Source: an uncultured Bryobacteraceae bacterium
Lineage (GTDB): Bacteria; Acidobacteriota; Terriglobia; Bryobacterales; Bryobacteraceae
Length of the DNA stretch: 64,000 nucleotides
NCBI GenBank assembly: GCA_937924525.1
Contig: CALDSU010000002.1
Span: 186,001 to 250,000, forward strand
Direction: 5' to 3'
Every line of letters starts with the position of its first letter. Within the stretch, counting starts at the first letter, position 1. The notes below the pieces were generated by a model, which saw only the letters and a program-made list of their open reading frames with translations, made no database searches and was not told where the DNA came from. The translations under genes were made by a program, and so were the position numbers. This document shows, in pieces, positions 25,071 through 34,118 of the stretch.

Positions 25071-26936
25071 TTATTGGTTTGCCCGCCTGGGGGCCGGGTT
25101 TGGTTTTTCTGCTCCCGCCAGTGAACGGGGAGCGGCAGGCGGTTTCGCTTTCACGGCGTGGCCTCCAAACATCCGCGCCAGCGCCGCCAACGCCGCTTTC
25201 TCACGCCGATCCACCGTCACCACCCCGTAAGGGCCAAAGGCCGCGTAAACGATGAAATTCCGGCGGTGATAGTAATCCGCCCAGGACCACAACACTCCCC
25301 CGGACACGTCCGGGCAGCGCCGGATGGCGCCCCAAACCGCCTCGATCACGGCCGCCTGAAACTCCTCGGTGTACTGGACATCCCCGTGGATCCCGCGCAC
25401 GCCCGGCGTGCCGAACTCGGCGACCAGCAGCGGCTTGTCCGGGTAAGCCGCCAGTTGCCGGCGCAGGTACTCCTCGGCGCCGCGGCCGATCACCTCCTCG
25501 GCATCGGCGACGCGGAGCGCGGGCCGCTTCTGGCGCCCGCCCAGGTAAACGTTCACCGCCACCAGGTCGGCGTCTGCGAAAGCCTTGTGCTCGGCGGCCT
25601 CCCGCGTGGCGATCACAAAAGTAGCCGGACGGGTGGGGTCGAGTTCCTTGGCGCGGCGGAGCAATTTGCGCATCACAGCGATGCCGACTTCCGTCTGAGT
25701 CTGCGATTCGTTCGCCATGCTCCAAAACGCGACGCTCGGGTGGTTCTTGTCCCGCCGGATCATCCCTTCGAGCATGGGCATGGCGTATTCCAGGATGTCT
25801 TCCTTCATGACTTCGCCGCCGGCGCCGGAGAAGCGATTCCCCCACCAGTTAAGCGGGACCTCCTCCATCATGAGGAACCCCATTTCGTCATAGAGGCCAA
25901 TCAACGCGGGCGACTGGGGATAATGAACCCGGACGAAGTTGACGCCCGCGGCCTTCATTCGGCGCAGGTCCTCCACCACCAACTCCCGCGGCGCGTTCGG
26001 CCCATGCCGCGCGTACTCGTCGTAGCGGTTCACGCCCTGCACCCAGAGCGGCTCTCCGTTCAGGAGGATCTGCCGGCCCCGGATCGCAATCGCGCGGACG
26101 CCAAAACGCACCGTGGACTCGTCCCGGCCCGGCAGCGCGGCGCGCAGCGTGTACAGATTGGGCGTCCGTGGCGACCAGCGCCGCGCGCGGTCCCATGCGA
26201 GCGCGACGCGGTGACGCGACACGCCGGGCGGCGCCGGGACAGTGGTTTCCTGAACGGCCCGAGGCACGCCGTCCACTCCCACTCGCAGGCTTACCGTCTG
26301 CTCCGCCGCTTCCGCCGAGGTGATCTCGAGCAGGCATTCGGCCTCGGCGCCGCTTCCGCGGGGGACCGCGCGGACCGTCAGGTCCGACAGGTAGATCCTG
26401 CTCCTCGTCTCCAGCGTCACCGGCTCGAGAATGCCGCCAAACTGCATCCATTCGATCTGTTTGGCCCCCGGCGGCCATTCCAGACGGGGACGATTGTCCA
26501 CCCTCAGGACCAGGAGGTTGGGCTCACCGGGACGGAGTTTGCCCGTGACGTCGAACTCAAACGGCAGGTAACCACCTATGTGTTCGCCCAGCGCTTCGCC
26601 ATTCAGCCATACCTTGCTGTGGTACATCACGCGCCCGAACCGGAGCCTTTGCACCCGTTCGGGCCGGGACCGGGAGCCGCTGATCGAGGCGACATACCAG
26701 CCGATTCCTTCAAAGCCCCAAAGCCCTTCGTCATAGGTGTCCCAAGCGCGGGGGACGGGGACTTGCGACCATCCCGAGTGATCGAAACCCGGCCGGAACC
26801 AGGCCTCCTTCTCGCCGATTTCGGCCATGTCCATCTGAAAACGCCATCCGGTCGCAAGCGCCACCGACTCGCGGACCGTTTGGGCCGGGCCCGCGCTGGA
26901 CCACGCCAGTAGACACAGCAGGAGAAAGGAACGCAT
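25071..26936 (-). CDS. Secreted glycoside hydrolase family 2 enzyme
   Basis: A 621-residue exported enzyme: signal peptide MRSFLLLCLLAWSSAGPAQ, jelly-roll sugar-binding domain (GFDHSGWSQVPVPRAWDT, VWLNGEALGEHIGGYLPFEF), immunoglobulin-like domain, then a TIM barrel. Acid/base candidate E410 sits in WSMANESQ, and nucleophile candidate E507 in LLVAEFGTPG. GH2 covers beta-galactosidase, beta-glucuronidase and beta-mannosidase; the specificity is open. It lies 100 bases after the GH88/GH105-like gene on the same strand, so both may act on one plant or microbial polysaccharide. The start is set by the signal peptide. Confidence 0.9.
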   Translation of the reverse strand: MRSFLLLCLLAWSSAGPAQTVRESVALATGWRFQMDMAEIGEKEAWFRPGFDHSGWSQVPVPRAWDTYDEGLWGFEGIGWYVASISGSRSRPERVQRLRFGRVMYHSKVWLNGEALGEHIGGYLPFEFDVTGKLRPGEPNLLVLRVDNRPRLEWPPGAKQIEWMQFGGILEPVTLETRSRIYLSDLTVRAVPRGSGAEAECLLEITSAEAAEQTVSLRVGVDGVPRAVQETTVPAPPGVSRHRVALAWDRARRWSPRTPNLYTLRAALPGRDESTVRFGVRAIAIRGRQILLNGEPLWVQGVNRYDEYARHGPNAPRELVVEDLRRMKAAGVNFVRVHYPQSPALIGLYDEMGFLMMEEVPLNWWGNRFSGAGGEVMKEDILEYAMPMLEGMIRRDKNHPSVAFWSMANESQTQTEVGIAVMRKLLRRAKELDPTRPATFVIATREAAEHKAFADADLVAVNVYLGGRQKRPALRVADAEEVIGRGAEEYLRRQLAAYPDKPLLVAEFGTPGVRGIHGDVQYTEEFQAAVIEAVWGAIRRCPDVSGGVLWSWADYYHRRNFIVYAAFGPYGVVTVDRREKAALAALARMFGGHAVKAKPPAAPRSLAGAEKPNPAPRRANQ

Positions 26937-27036
26937 GGGGAATTCGCCGGAACTCATCATAGGCCCGCAGCGCGCGGCGGGTAAGCCCGCGCGACAACGC
27001 TTGCCGGGCTGTCCGGGCTGATCGCGACTTGCCGTT

Positions 27037-28245
27037 CTAATACCGGGTCCGCGGCGCCGTCTTCGCGGTACGGAGCCGGTGTACCTCGCTGCCCGCCAGC
27101 AGGTACGCTCCGGTCCCCCAAGTTTGCGTGCCGAGAGGGATCTTTTTGTAGTCGTCGCGCGTGCCGGGATCGGTGCCGGCGGATACGCCCAATACTTGCC
27201 CCTGGCGGACATTCTGGCGATTGACCGTAGTCCAGGCGCGCAGGGCGGCTTCGCGGCAGGGCTCGTCCAGAATCCCCAGCCGGGCCAGTTTCAGGAAGCC
27301 GTACACCATCATGCACGTCGCCGAAATCTCGGGATAACTGGCCGGGTCGTCCAGCACCGTGTGCCAGAGGCCGGAGGAGGTCTGGTATTCGAGCAGGCCT
27401 TTCGCCATCCGCTGGACGAGGGAGGCCACCGAAGCCCAATGGGTGTCGGACTTCTGCATCACCTCGAGGGTGTCGGCGGCGGACATCAGCACCCAGCCAT
27501 TGCCGCGGCCCCACGGATCGCGCGTGCGCATGTTCATCTTCCAATCCCACATGTGGGCGAACAGGCCGGTGGCGGGGTCCTGGAGATGCGCGGCATACAC
27601 CAGGATCTGGTGCGCGGCGTCGTCGATCAGCTTCGGACGCCGCTGGATCCGGGCGAGCGCCGCCAGCAGCGGGCACGCCATATAAAGCGTGTCCACCCAA
27701 AGCTGGTGGCTGCCGGTCCAGTGTCCCAGCGCCCGTTCGGGGCTTCGTTCGGCGTGGTGCTCGATGTAGTCGGTCACCTGGACGGCCATGCGGAGATAGG
27801 CAGGTTTGCGCCGGGCTTCGAACAGGAGCGCGGCGGCCGTCGCCGGGCTCCAATGACCACAGTAGCCCGGCTTCGTCGGCGGCTGTTTCAGACCGTCGCG
27901 CAACAGGCGCGGCAGATCCTCAGCGAGGTAGGCGGAAAACCAGCGTTCCAGGTAATCCGGGTAGCGCGGGTCCCCGCTCTGCTCATACGCCTTCATCAAG
28001 CCGATCCACTGGACGCCCTCCCCCCAGTTCCACGGGTAAGATTCCGGGGGCGTGGTGATCAGCCGGTTGGCGACGGCCAGCCACTCATCGACAAACAAGT
28101 CCGCACTCCAGACGGACGGCGCGGCCGCCAAGGCCAGGAACCCGCGGCGGGGGATGCGCAGCGGCGCCGGGACGGCTCGCGCTGTCCGGCTGGCGGCTCG
28201 GCTTGCATGGCCCGCACTCACCCGTTTGCGGCTCAGGGTTTTCAT
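27037..28245 (-). CDS. Exported GH88/GH105-like unsaturated uronyl hydrolase
   Basis: A 402-residue (alpha/alpha)6 toroid. The N-terminus has a long basic region, then RRGFLALAAAPSVWSA, a Tat-like signal. Family motifs are YPWNWGEGVQWIGLMKAYE, WVDTLYMACPLLA, MWDWKMN and WGRGNGWVLMSAAD, the last being the hallmark of rhamnogalacturonyl and glucuronyl hydrolases. These enzymes remove unsaturated uronic acids left by polysaccharide lyases. The ATG at 28245 is the first with that signal. It lies upstream of the GH2 gene, probably co-transcribed. Confidence 0.85.
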   Translation of the reverse strand: MKTLSRKRVSAGHASRAASRTARAVPAPLRIPRRGFLALAAAPSVWSADLFVDEWLAVANRLITTPPESYPWNWGEGVQWIGLMKAYEQSGDPRYPDYLERWFSAYLAEDLPRLLRDGLKQPPTKPGYCGHWSPATAAALLFEARRKPAYLRMAVQVTDYIEHHAERSPERALGHWTGSHQLWVDTLYMACPLLAALARIQRRPKLIDDAAHQILVYAAHLQDPATGLFAHMWDWKMNMRTRDPWGRGNGWVLMSAADTLEVMQKSDTHWASVASLVQRMAKGLLEYQTSSGLWHTVLDDPASYPEISATCMMVYGFLKLARLGILDEPCREAALRAWTTVNRQNVRQGQVLGVSAGTDPGTRDDYKKIPLGTQTWGTGAYLLAGSEVHRLRTAKTAPRTRY

Positions 28246-28292
28246 CGTTGTCAGACGCCCCGCGTCGCCCGGCAGCCCTCGCGACGCGGCTC

Positions 28293-28478
28293 CTAACCGT
28301 GACCGAGCTTCATCACCCACGCCAGGCCGATCAGCGTGGCGACAAAGCACCCGAACAAGTACAGACCATAGGAAAGCCGCTCCTTGTCCGTGCGCTTGCT
28401 GGTGATCGCCATGACGATCGACGCAAATAGCGCAAAAAGAATGGCTGCCTCAAAATGGCTGAGGTTGACTTTTGGCAT
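28293..28478 (-). CDS. Small two-helix membrane protein
   Basis: A 61-residue protein with two predicted membrane helices (AAILFALFASIVMAITS and GLYLFGCFVATLIGLAW) joined by a charged loop (KRTDKERLSYG). Its ATG overlaps the stop of the preceding gene by one base (TGATG), which supports real, coupled translation. No family is recognised. It may be a subunit partner of the membrane protein encoded before it. Confidence 0.65.
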   Translation of the reverse strand: MPKVNLSHFEAAILFALFASIVMAITSKRTDKERLSYGLYLFGCFVATLIGLAWVMKLGHG

Positions 28479-28906
28479 CAGTCCTTCTTTCCGGAAGCGA
28501 TTTCGTAGGCGTCCACCATGCCCAGGATATTCAGCAGGCCCGCCGAAACCAGGAACTTGGTGCCGTAGTCGTGGACGTGACCGGCCAAGTCGGGCTGGTC
28601 GTAGCCGAGCCAGGTGGCCAGAAAGTACAGCAGGCCCGTGCACAGGTTGCCGACAAAGCCGCCCACGTTGATCAAGGTGGTCAGCAGGTCGCCGGTTTGG
28701 GGCGTGAAGAACGCCCCCCGCATGAACAAGCCAAACAGAAACATCAGGATGACGCTGAGCGAGATCATCCAGGCGCGGCCGCGCCGCCGGAGCAGAAAGT
28801 GGCCCCCGCCGGGAATCAGCCACCCCAGCAAGACCACCGGGAGCCAAGACATCAGGCCGGGAGCAGGCTTAGACTCGGCAGGCATCATGCATTCTCTTTT
28901 CTCCAT
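28478..28906 (-). CDS. Membrane protein of unknown function (four hydrophobic segments)
   Basis: A 142-residue protein with hydrophobic segments WLPVVLLGWLIPGGGHF, MISLSVILMFLFGLFM, GFVGNLCTGLLYFLATW and FLVSAGLLNILGMVDAYEIA. The first segment with a following basic LLRRRGRAW, and the last ending in DAYEIA, resemble TM2/DUF6677-type small membrane proteins. The start is uncertain: ATG at 28906 lacks a ribosome site, and ATG codons at 28888 and 28885 are possible. It is coupled to the 61-residue protein and starts four bases after the nucleoside hydrolase stop. Confidence 0.75.
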   Translation of the reverse strand: MEKRECMMPAESKPAPGLMSWLPVVLLGWLIPGGGHFLLRRRGRAWMISLSVILMFLFGLFMRGAFFTPQTGDLLTTLINVGGFVGNLCTGLLYFLATWLGYDQPDLAGHVHDYGTKFLVSAGLLNILGMVDAYEIASGKKD

Positions 28907-28910
28907 CCTA

Positions 28911-29879
28911 TCATCGGCGGACGGGAGGCTGACTTGTCAGTTCGAGGAAGGCGGCGAGAACTCGCCGGCGTTGCGCCGCCGACACAGTCAGATAGCGGTG
29001 CGGACCCCGGCGCCGCGGTTCCAGCCGGGTGCGGCCCTGGTCATCCACCACAATCCGCCCTGGGGCCGATAGACCGAAATACTTCCCCGCGGGCCGCGCC
29101 GCGTACAGCACGGAGGTCAGGTCCCAGGTTGGCCGGTCGTACGGCATCTGTTGATAAGCGCGATACGCCTCAGCAATCGGGTGATCCGGCGCGTAGGCGA
29201 AATCCTGTTCGATGCTGGAAGCCGGGTAGAGAATGGACTCGCCGATTTCGAACCCGCTCGCCACGATCGGGGAAGGCCACTCCGCGAACAGTTTTTGGGC
29301 GGAGGGGATATCCATCTTGATGTTGTATTCCGGCTTGCCGGCGGGAAACGCGCCGCCCATGAGGGAGAGAAGCCGGACCTTGCGCGCCGCCAGATCGCGG
29401 CCGCCGGGCGCGGCCAGCAGGCGGGCGAGGTTGGTGCTGAAGCCCACCTGAATCATCACCACCGCCCCATTCGCTTGTGATTCCAGGACTTGGCGAAGGA
29501 CAGCGACCGCCTCGGGGGCGTCGGCGCCGGTCGCCAGCCGGCGCGGGTAAACGTACTCCCCGGAGGGCCGTTTGCGGTCCACGGGAAGTTGGATCATGGG
29601 AGTGTCGCCTGGGGTTTTTCCGTCGCGCACGACGCCGACAGGAATGCCTGGGCGGCCGTAGAAGTGATTCACCAGATCCACGAAGGGGGCTGCGGACCGG
29701 CAATCCTTAGTGATCGTGACCGCCAGGAGCCGCACCTCGCCGCGGCTTTCCAGGGCGTGGAGCATGGCCAAAGCCAAGGCGTCGTCGATGTCGTTGCCCA
29801 TGTCGGTGTCGAAGACGACAGGGACTGGTACTGCCGCGGCGGGCATCGCCAGCACCAACGTAAAGAAAATCAAAAACAT
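28911..29879 (-). CDS. Exported inosine/uridine-preferring nucleoside hydrolase
   Basis: A 322-residue enzyme that splits ribonucleosides into base and ribose. The calcium-binding signature VVFDTDMGNDIDDALAL (D-x-D-x4-DD) follows a signal peptide MFLIFFTLVLAMPAAAVP, so it acts outside the cytoplasm, unlike most enterobacterial homologues. Later motifs include MIQVGFSTNLARLL and LLSLMGGAFPAGKPEYNIKM. The ATG at 29879 is chosen for the signal peptide. It is the first gene of a minus-strand run and divergent from the Tad genes. Confidence 0.88.
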   Translation of the reverse strand: MFLIFFTLVLAMPAAAVPVPVVFDTDMGNDIDDALALAMLHALESRGEVRLLAVTITKDCRSAAPFVDLVNHFYGRPGIPVGVVRDGKTPGDTPMIQLPVDRKRPSGEYVYPRRLATGADAPEAVAVLRQVLESQANGAVVMIQVGFSTNLARLLAAPGGRDLAARKVRLLSLMGGAFPAGKPEYNIKMDIPSAQKLFAEWPSPIVASGFEIGESILYPASSIEQDFAYAPDHPIAEAYRAYQQMPYDRPTWDLTSVLYAARPAGKYFGLSAPGRIVVDDQGRTRLEPRRRGPHRYLTVSAAQRRRVLAAFLELTSQPPVRR

Positions 29880-29964
29880 ACCGATATTGTAAGGGGCGGC
29901 GGCCGGGAATGGTTCGTAGGACAAAAACAGGGAATTCCTTAGCACTCGTAGAACTTAAACCCGA

Positions 29965-29993
29965 TTGATCCATCGCCGGCCGGACCATAGAAT
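29965..29993 (+). promoter_or_regulatory. Sigma-70-type promoter for the Tad-like genes
   Basis: TTGATC at 29965-29970 and TAGAAT at 29988-29993 are separated by exactly 17 bases. Both differ from consensus at one or two positions. The leader to the first ATG would be about 54 bases and contains a GGAGG ribosome site. This is the cleanest promoter in the 174-base divergent gap. Confidence 0.5.
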
Positions 29994-30053
29994 TGGGTTG
30001 ACGTTTCTCGAAGCGGCGCGGCGCGCGCGGAGAAAACGTCCGGAGGAACACGG

Positions 30054-30590
30054 ATGCTCCCGCCAAGGATTCGACAAAACAACCAGCGGCGCGGTTCGGC
30101 GGCGGTCGAGGCGGCGCTGGTGATGCTGCCGTTTTTCGCGCTGTTGTACGCCATCATCGACTACTCGGTGGTGTTCTTCATCCAGGGCACGTTCAAGCAT
30201 GCGGCGCGGGAAGGAGTGCGGTTTGCGATCACCCAGCGGGGATTGGGCACGATGACCCCGAGTCAATCCATCAAGAAAGTCGTCCAGGATCACTCGATGG
30301 GCTTTCTGAGCGGGACCTCAGGGCTGGAGAAGATCTCCATCAAATTCTACAACCCGACGACGCACGCCCAAGTCAGCGGCCCGGGCATGAACGCGGCGGG
30401 CAACATCGTGGAGGTGACCATTTCGCCGTGCGAAAAAGCGGATGGCAGTGACTGTTTTCGCTGGGGATGGATGGCCCCTTTGCAGGCCGAACCAGGAGGC
30501 AACAGCGGCCGCTCCAACCCGATGGTGATCCGGGCGCGATCATCGGACCTGATGGAAGCCCCGCGCGGGGGCATTCTGCCGGTATTTTAA
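30054..30590 (+). CDS. TadE-like pseudopilin/pilus assembly protein
   Basis: A 178-residue protein with the TadE signature: a short basic head ending RRGSAAVEAALVMLPFFALL, one membrane helix, then YSVVFFIQGTFKHAAREGVR. In tad loci these are minor pseudopilins cleaved before the AxxE region by TadV/FppA-type peptidase. The rest is an extracytoplasmic domain with a CEKADGSDC pair. A GGAGG ribosome site precedes the ATG. First of three linked genes. Confidence 0.85.
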   Translation: MLPPRIRQNNQRRGSAAVEAALVMLPFFALLYAIIDYSVVFFIQGTFKHAAREGVRFAITQRGLGTMTPSQSIKKVVQDHSMGFLSGTSGLEKISIKFYNPTTHAQVSGPGMNAAGNIVEVTISPCEKADGSDCFRWGWMAPLQAEPGGNSGRSNPMVIRARSSDLMEAPRGGILPVF

Positions 30591-30603
30591 GGAGGCCAGC
30601 GCA

Positions 30604-31233
30604 ATGAAGAATCCAGGCAGGCGCCGCCAGTCCGGTAACGTCATGATCGAGTTCGCCCTGTCGAGCGTGGTGGCGGTGCCGTTGATGCTGGGCATCGTGT
30701 TCGGAGGCATTACGCTCGGCCGGGGGATTCAGGCCAGCCAGGTCGCCCGCGACACCGCGCACATGTTCGCCAAGGGGGTGGATTTCGCCAAGCTTAACTG
30801 CGTCGAAGGCGACATCACCAGTTGTAACCAGCATTTGATTGTGCGACTCGCAGAAGGCACGGGCATGACCCTCAACGGAGGCAACGGCGTGGTCATCCTG
30901 TCCCAGGTCACCAAGGTGTTCGCCGAGGATTGCGAGGCCGCCAGCCTGAGTGACGCCGACTGTAGGAACAAAGGTCAAGCAGTGTTCCTGTTTCGCACTA
31001 CGGTGGGCAACGAGGGGTTGCGGTCCAGTAATTTCGGCACTCCCGCGGCCAACCTGATTCAGGATGACAACACGGTCAAGGATTACCTCAAGGATCCAGG
31101 CGCGCAGGCGAGCGGAATCCTCAATCTGATCGACCTCGGACGCGGTGATGTGGCGTTTGTGGTGGAGTGCTACTTGCAGACGTCGGATCTGTTCGGCGGC
31201 GGACGGGGCATCTACGCCTATTCGATCTTTTGA
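30604..31233 (+). CDS. Second TadE-like protein
   Basis: A 209-residue protein again with a basic head RRRQSGNVMIEFALSSVVAV, one helix, and GIQASQVARDTAHMF. The NVMIEFALS segment is the TadE cleavage-helix motif with conserved glutamate. The extracytoplasmic part has four cysteines (LNCVEGDITSC, EDCEAASLSDADC) that could form two disulphides. It begins 13 bases after the first TadE gene, with AAGGAGG upstream. Confidence 0.82.
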   Translation: MKNPGRRRQSGNVMIEFALSSVVAVPLMLGIVFGGITLGRGIQASQVARDTAHMFAKGVDFAKLNCVEGDITSCNQHLIVRLAEGTGMTLNGGNGVVILSQVTKVFAEDCEAASLSDADCRNKGQAVFLFRTTVGNEGLRSSNFGTPAANLIQDDNTVKDYLKDPGAQASGILNLIDLGRGDVAFVVECYLQTSDLFGGGRGIYAYSIF

Positions 31234-31250
31234 CGCGGGAGGAGATGAGC

Positions 31251-32675
31251 ATGAAACCCGGACTACCTTCCCAACGGCGGCGCGGATTCGTTCTGCTGCT
31301 GTTCATCATGTCGAGCGTCGCCATCTTTCCCATTACGGGTCTGGCGGTGGACGTGGTGTTGCTTTATTTCGTCAAAGCGCGGTTGTCGGCGGCGGTCGAC
31401 GCCGGCGCGCTTGCCGGCGCGCGGTCGCTGTCCCGCGGCGGGGACTTCGCCGCGCAAAAAGAGAGCGCGATCGTCACCTCCACCAATTACTTCAACGCCA
31501 ATTTTCCCAGAGGTTACCTGTTGACGTCCGCCGCGGGGCCCTCCATCAGCGTCGATGTGAACCAGACCATGGATCGCACCCGGACGGTGACGATCAATGC
31601 GACGGTGGAGGCGCCGCTGTATTTCTTGCGGCTTCTGCGCTTTGACCGCACGCCGGTCGCGGCCATGGGCCAGACCTCGCGGCGCGACGTCAATATCATG
31701 CTGGTGATTGACCGCACGGGGTCGCTGGAGACCGCCGGCGCCTGCGGCGCAGTAAAGGCCGCCACCATCGGCTTCGCGGAAAAGTTCTCCGAGGGTAACG
31801 ACTATCTCGGCTTGGCGACGTTCGCCGTCGCCTCCCGGCCGGACGTCCCTGCCACCAACACGAATTTCAAGCAGTTGGTCCGCACGGTGATGGATGCCAT
31901 GGTATGCAGCGGCTGGACGGGTGGCGCCCAGGGCCTTTCGATCGGGTACAACGAACTCAAGCGCCTCAATGACCCTGGCGTGTTGAACGTCATTCTGTTC
32001 TTCACTGACGGCCAGCCCAATACCCTCACCGGCAGTTGGCCCATCCGCAAACCTCCTTACTACCCGGATCCTCCGGGCAGCGGCAATTCCGCGATGAGTC
32101 CCTGCTCAAACCGGGATGACAAATTGGGCGCCATCACCCCGAATAGTCCGGTACGTGGCTTATACGGCTGGGTATCCACGGGATTCCCCCGCCCGCAGGA
32201 TCCCGGAGTCCTGACCACGTCCGTCTATAACAACTGTTCGTTCCGGACAGCCGGCGTCAACACCGTGAACCTGGACGTCTCCCACATCCCCGATTACGAC
32301 TACTTCGGGAATTACACACGGTCGGGGTGGGGCGGTGCGCCGTCACTGAATAGCACGACCCACCGCAGCTACAACTATCCTCCGGTCGGCCGCAAGATCG
32401 CTCTCACCACGTCCAATGTCGAGCGGGTCAGCATCAATGCCCTGGATAACGCGGCCATCCGCATCCGCAACGACGCAACCTTGAATCCGGTCATCTACTC
32501 TGTTGGGTTTGGCGACGTTGTGGACGCGCTGTTGCGGCGCGTGGCCAACGACCCGCTGGCGGATAACTACGACCCGACCAAGCAGACGGGGATGTACATC
32601 TATTCCCCGACGGCGGACGGCATCAGCTTGGCGTTCAGCCGGATCGCTGCCGAGATTCTCCGGATTTCGTTGTAG
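31251..32675 (+). CDS. TadG-like protein with von Willebrand A domain
   Basis: A 474-residue protein. The N-terminal Tad domain (RRGFVLLLFIMSSVAIFPIT, then DVVLLYFVKARLSAAVDAGA) anchors it in the inner membrane. A vWA domain follows with a MIDAS-like DRTGSLETAG near residue 153 and VILFFTDGQPNTL. TadG tethers or presents the pilus in the periplasm. The ATG at 31251 is preferred to 31245 because the GGAGG ribosome site lies eight bases before it. No TadA, TadB, TadC, RcpA or flp gene is nearby. Confidence 0.85.
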   Translation: MKPGLPSQRRRGFVLLLFIMSSVAIFPITGLAVDVVLLYFVKARLSAAVDAGALAGARSLSRGGDFAAQKESAIVTSTNYFNANFPRGYLLTSAAGPSISVDVNQTMDRTRTVTINATVEAPLYFLRLLRFDRTPVAAMGQTSRRDVNIMLVIDRTGSLETAGACGAVKAATIGFAEKFSEGNDYLGLATFAVASRPDVPATNTNFKQLVRTVMDAMVCSGWTGGAQGLSIGYNELKRLNDPGVLNVILFFTDGQPNTLTGSWPIRKPPYYPDPPGSGNSAMSPCSNRDDKLGAITPNSPVRGLYGWVSTGFPRPQDPGVLTTSVYNNCSFRTAGVNTVNLDVSHIPDYDYFGNYTRSGWGGAPSLNSTTHRSYNYPPVGRKIALTTSNVERVSINALDNAAIRIRNDATLNPVIYSVGFGDVVDALLRRVANDPLADNYDPTKQTGMYIYSPTADGISLAFSRIAAEILRISL

Positions 32676-32730
32676 GCGTAGCCCCCTCCCTGCCGGTCGG
32701 GGCGCGGTTCGGAGCGGAGCGCGTTGACAC

Positions 32731-34113
32731 CTACGCGAGCAATTCCCGGACGACATGGCCGTGGACGTCTGTCAGGCGGAAGTCGCGTCCGGAATAGTGA
32801 TAGGTCAGCCGCGTGTGGTCCAGACCCATCAGGTGGAGCAGAGTCGCGTTGAGATCATGCACGTGCACCGGTTTTTCGACCGCCCGGTAGCCGAAATCGT
32901 CCGTCGCCCCATGGATGGAGCCGCCCCGGACCCCGCCGCCGGCCAGCGCGATGGAATAGCCCAGAGAATTGTGGTCCCGGCCGTTGTGCAGTTTGAGAGT
33001 CGAACTGTTCTGCACGGCTGGCGTACGGCCGAATTCCGTCCCCATCACGACCAGCGTCTCCTGCAGCAGCCCCCGCTCGTGCAGGTCATCGACCAGCGCC
33101 GCGATCGCCGGATCCGCCTGCGCCGCCAGCCTGCGGTGGCTCAGGATGTCCTCATGCGCGTCCCACGGCTGGCTGTTGCCGAAGTAGATCTGCACCATCC
33201 GCACACCGGCCTCCACCAGGCGCCGGGCCAGCAGACATCCGCGTCCGAAGTCGCTGTCGCCGTAACGGGCCCGCGTGGCCTCGCTCTCCTGGCGGATGTC
33301 GAAGACTTCGGGCGCTTCGGTCTGCATGCGGAAGGCGGTCTCCATCGTCTCGATGGCCGCCTCCAGTTGCGAATCTCCCGGCCGGCCGCGCAAATGCTCG
33401 CGGTTGAGCGCGTTCAGTAGCGCGAGTTGCCGCCGCTGCACCGCCCGGTCATGCCGGCCGTTCTCGATGAAGCGGATGAGCTTCTTCGGGTCGATCTCGG
33501 TGTTCTGAAAGTAAGTGCCCTGGTAGACTGCAGGCAGGAACGCCGATTCCCAAAGCGGCGGTCCCACGACGGGCGTTCCCGGACAGAGCACCACAAATCC
33601 CGGCAGATTCCGGTTCAGCGTTCCCAAACCATACGTCAGCCAAGAACCCAGCGACGGGCGTCCGGGCTGGATCGCGCCGCAGTTCATCATGAACAGGGAC
33701 GGTTCGTGGTTCGGCACGTTGGTGTGCATCGACCGGATGACGGCGAAGCGGTCAATCCGCTGGCCGATTTGCGGAAACAGCTCGCTCACCTCGATGCCGC
33801 TCTGTCCGTACTTGCGGAACGAGAACGGCGAACGCATCAGACTGCCCACCGAGCTTTCCGTTTGCGGCGCGCCCCCCGGCACCGGCTGGCCGTGGTATTT
33901 GTCCAGCGCCGGCTTCGGATCGAAGGAATCCACCTGCGACAACCCCCCGTTGAGCACCAGGTAGATCATGTTCTTCGCCTTGGCCGCATAGTGCGGCGGT
34001 TTCGGGTCGAAGGGGCTTGCCGACGCAGCCAGCAGCCGTTCGAGGGCCAGCAGCCCGAAGCCGCTGCCCATCCGGGCGAGCGCGGCGCGGCGGTGGATTC
34101 CAGGCAAAGGCAT
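32731..34113 (-). CDS. DUF1501 protein, Tat-exported sulfatase-fold family
   Basis: A 460-residue protein. The head (GIHRRAALARMGSGFGLLALER) resembles a Tat signal. Family motifs are MIYLVLNGGLSQVDSFDPKP, RPSLGSWLTYGLG, AFRMQTEAPEVFDI, FGRGCLLARRLVEAGVRMVQ and VVMGTEFGRTP. DUF1501 proteins share the alkaline-phosphatase/sulfatase fold but lack a known reaction. It begins five bases after the PSD1 gene, the usual partner, so the two are co-expressed. It is a paralogue of the protein encoded at 57245-58663. Confidence 0.93.
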   Translation of the reverse strand: MPLPGIHRRAALARMGSGFGLLALERLLAASASPFDPKPPHYAAKAKNMIYLVLNGGLSQVDSFDPKPALDKYHGQPVPGGAPQTESSVGSLMRSPFSFRKYGQSGIEVSELFPQIGQRIDRFAVIRSMHTNVPNHEPSLFMMNCGAIQPGRPSLGSWLTYGLGTLNRNLPGFVVLCPGTPVVGPPLWESAFLPAVYQGTYFQNTEIDPKKLIRFIENGRHDRAVQRRQLALLNALNREHLRGRPGDSQLEAAIETMETAFRMQTEAPEVFDIRQESEATRARYGDSDFGRGCLLARRLVEAGVRMVQIYFGNSQPWDAHEDILSHRRLAAQADPAIAALVDDLHERGLLQETLVVMGTEFGRTPAVQNSSTLKLHNGRDHNSLGYSIALAGGGVRGGSIHGATDDFGYRAVEKPVHVHDLNATLLHLMGLDHTRLTYHYSGRDFRLTDVHGHVVRELLA

Positions 34114-34118
34114 AGGCG

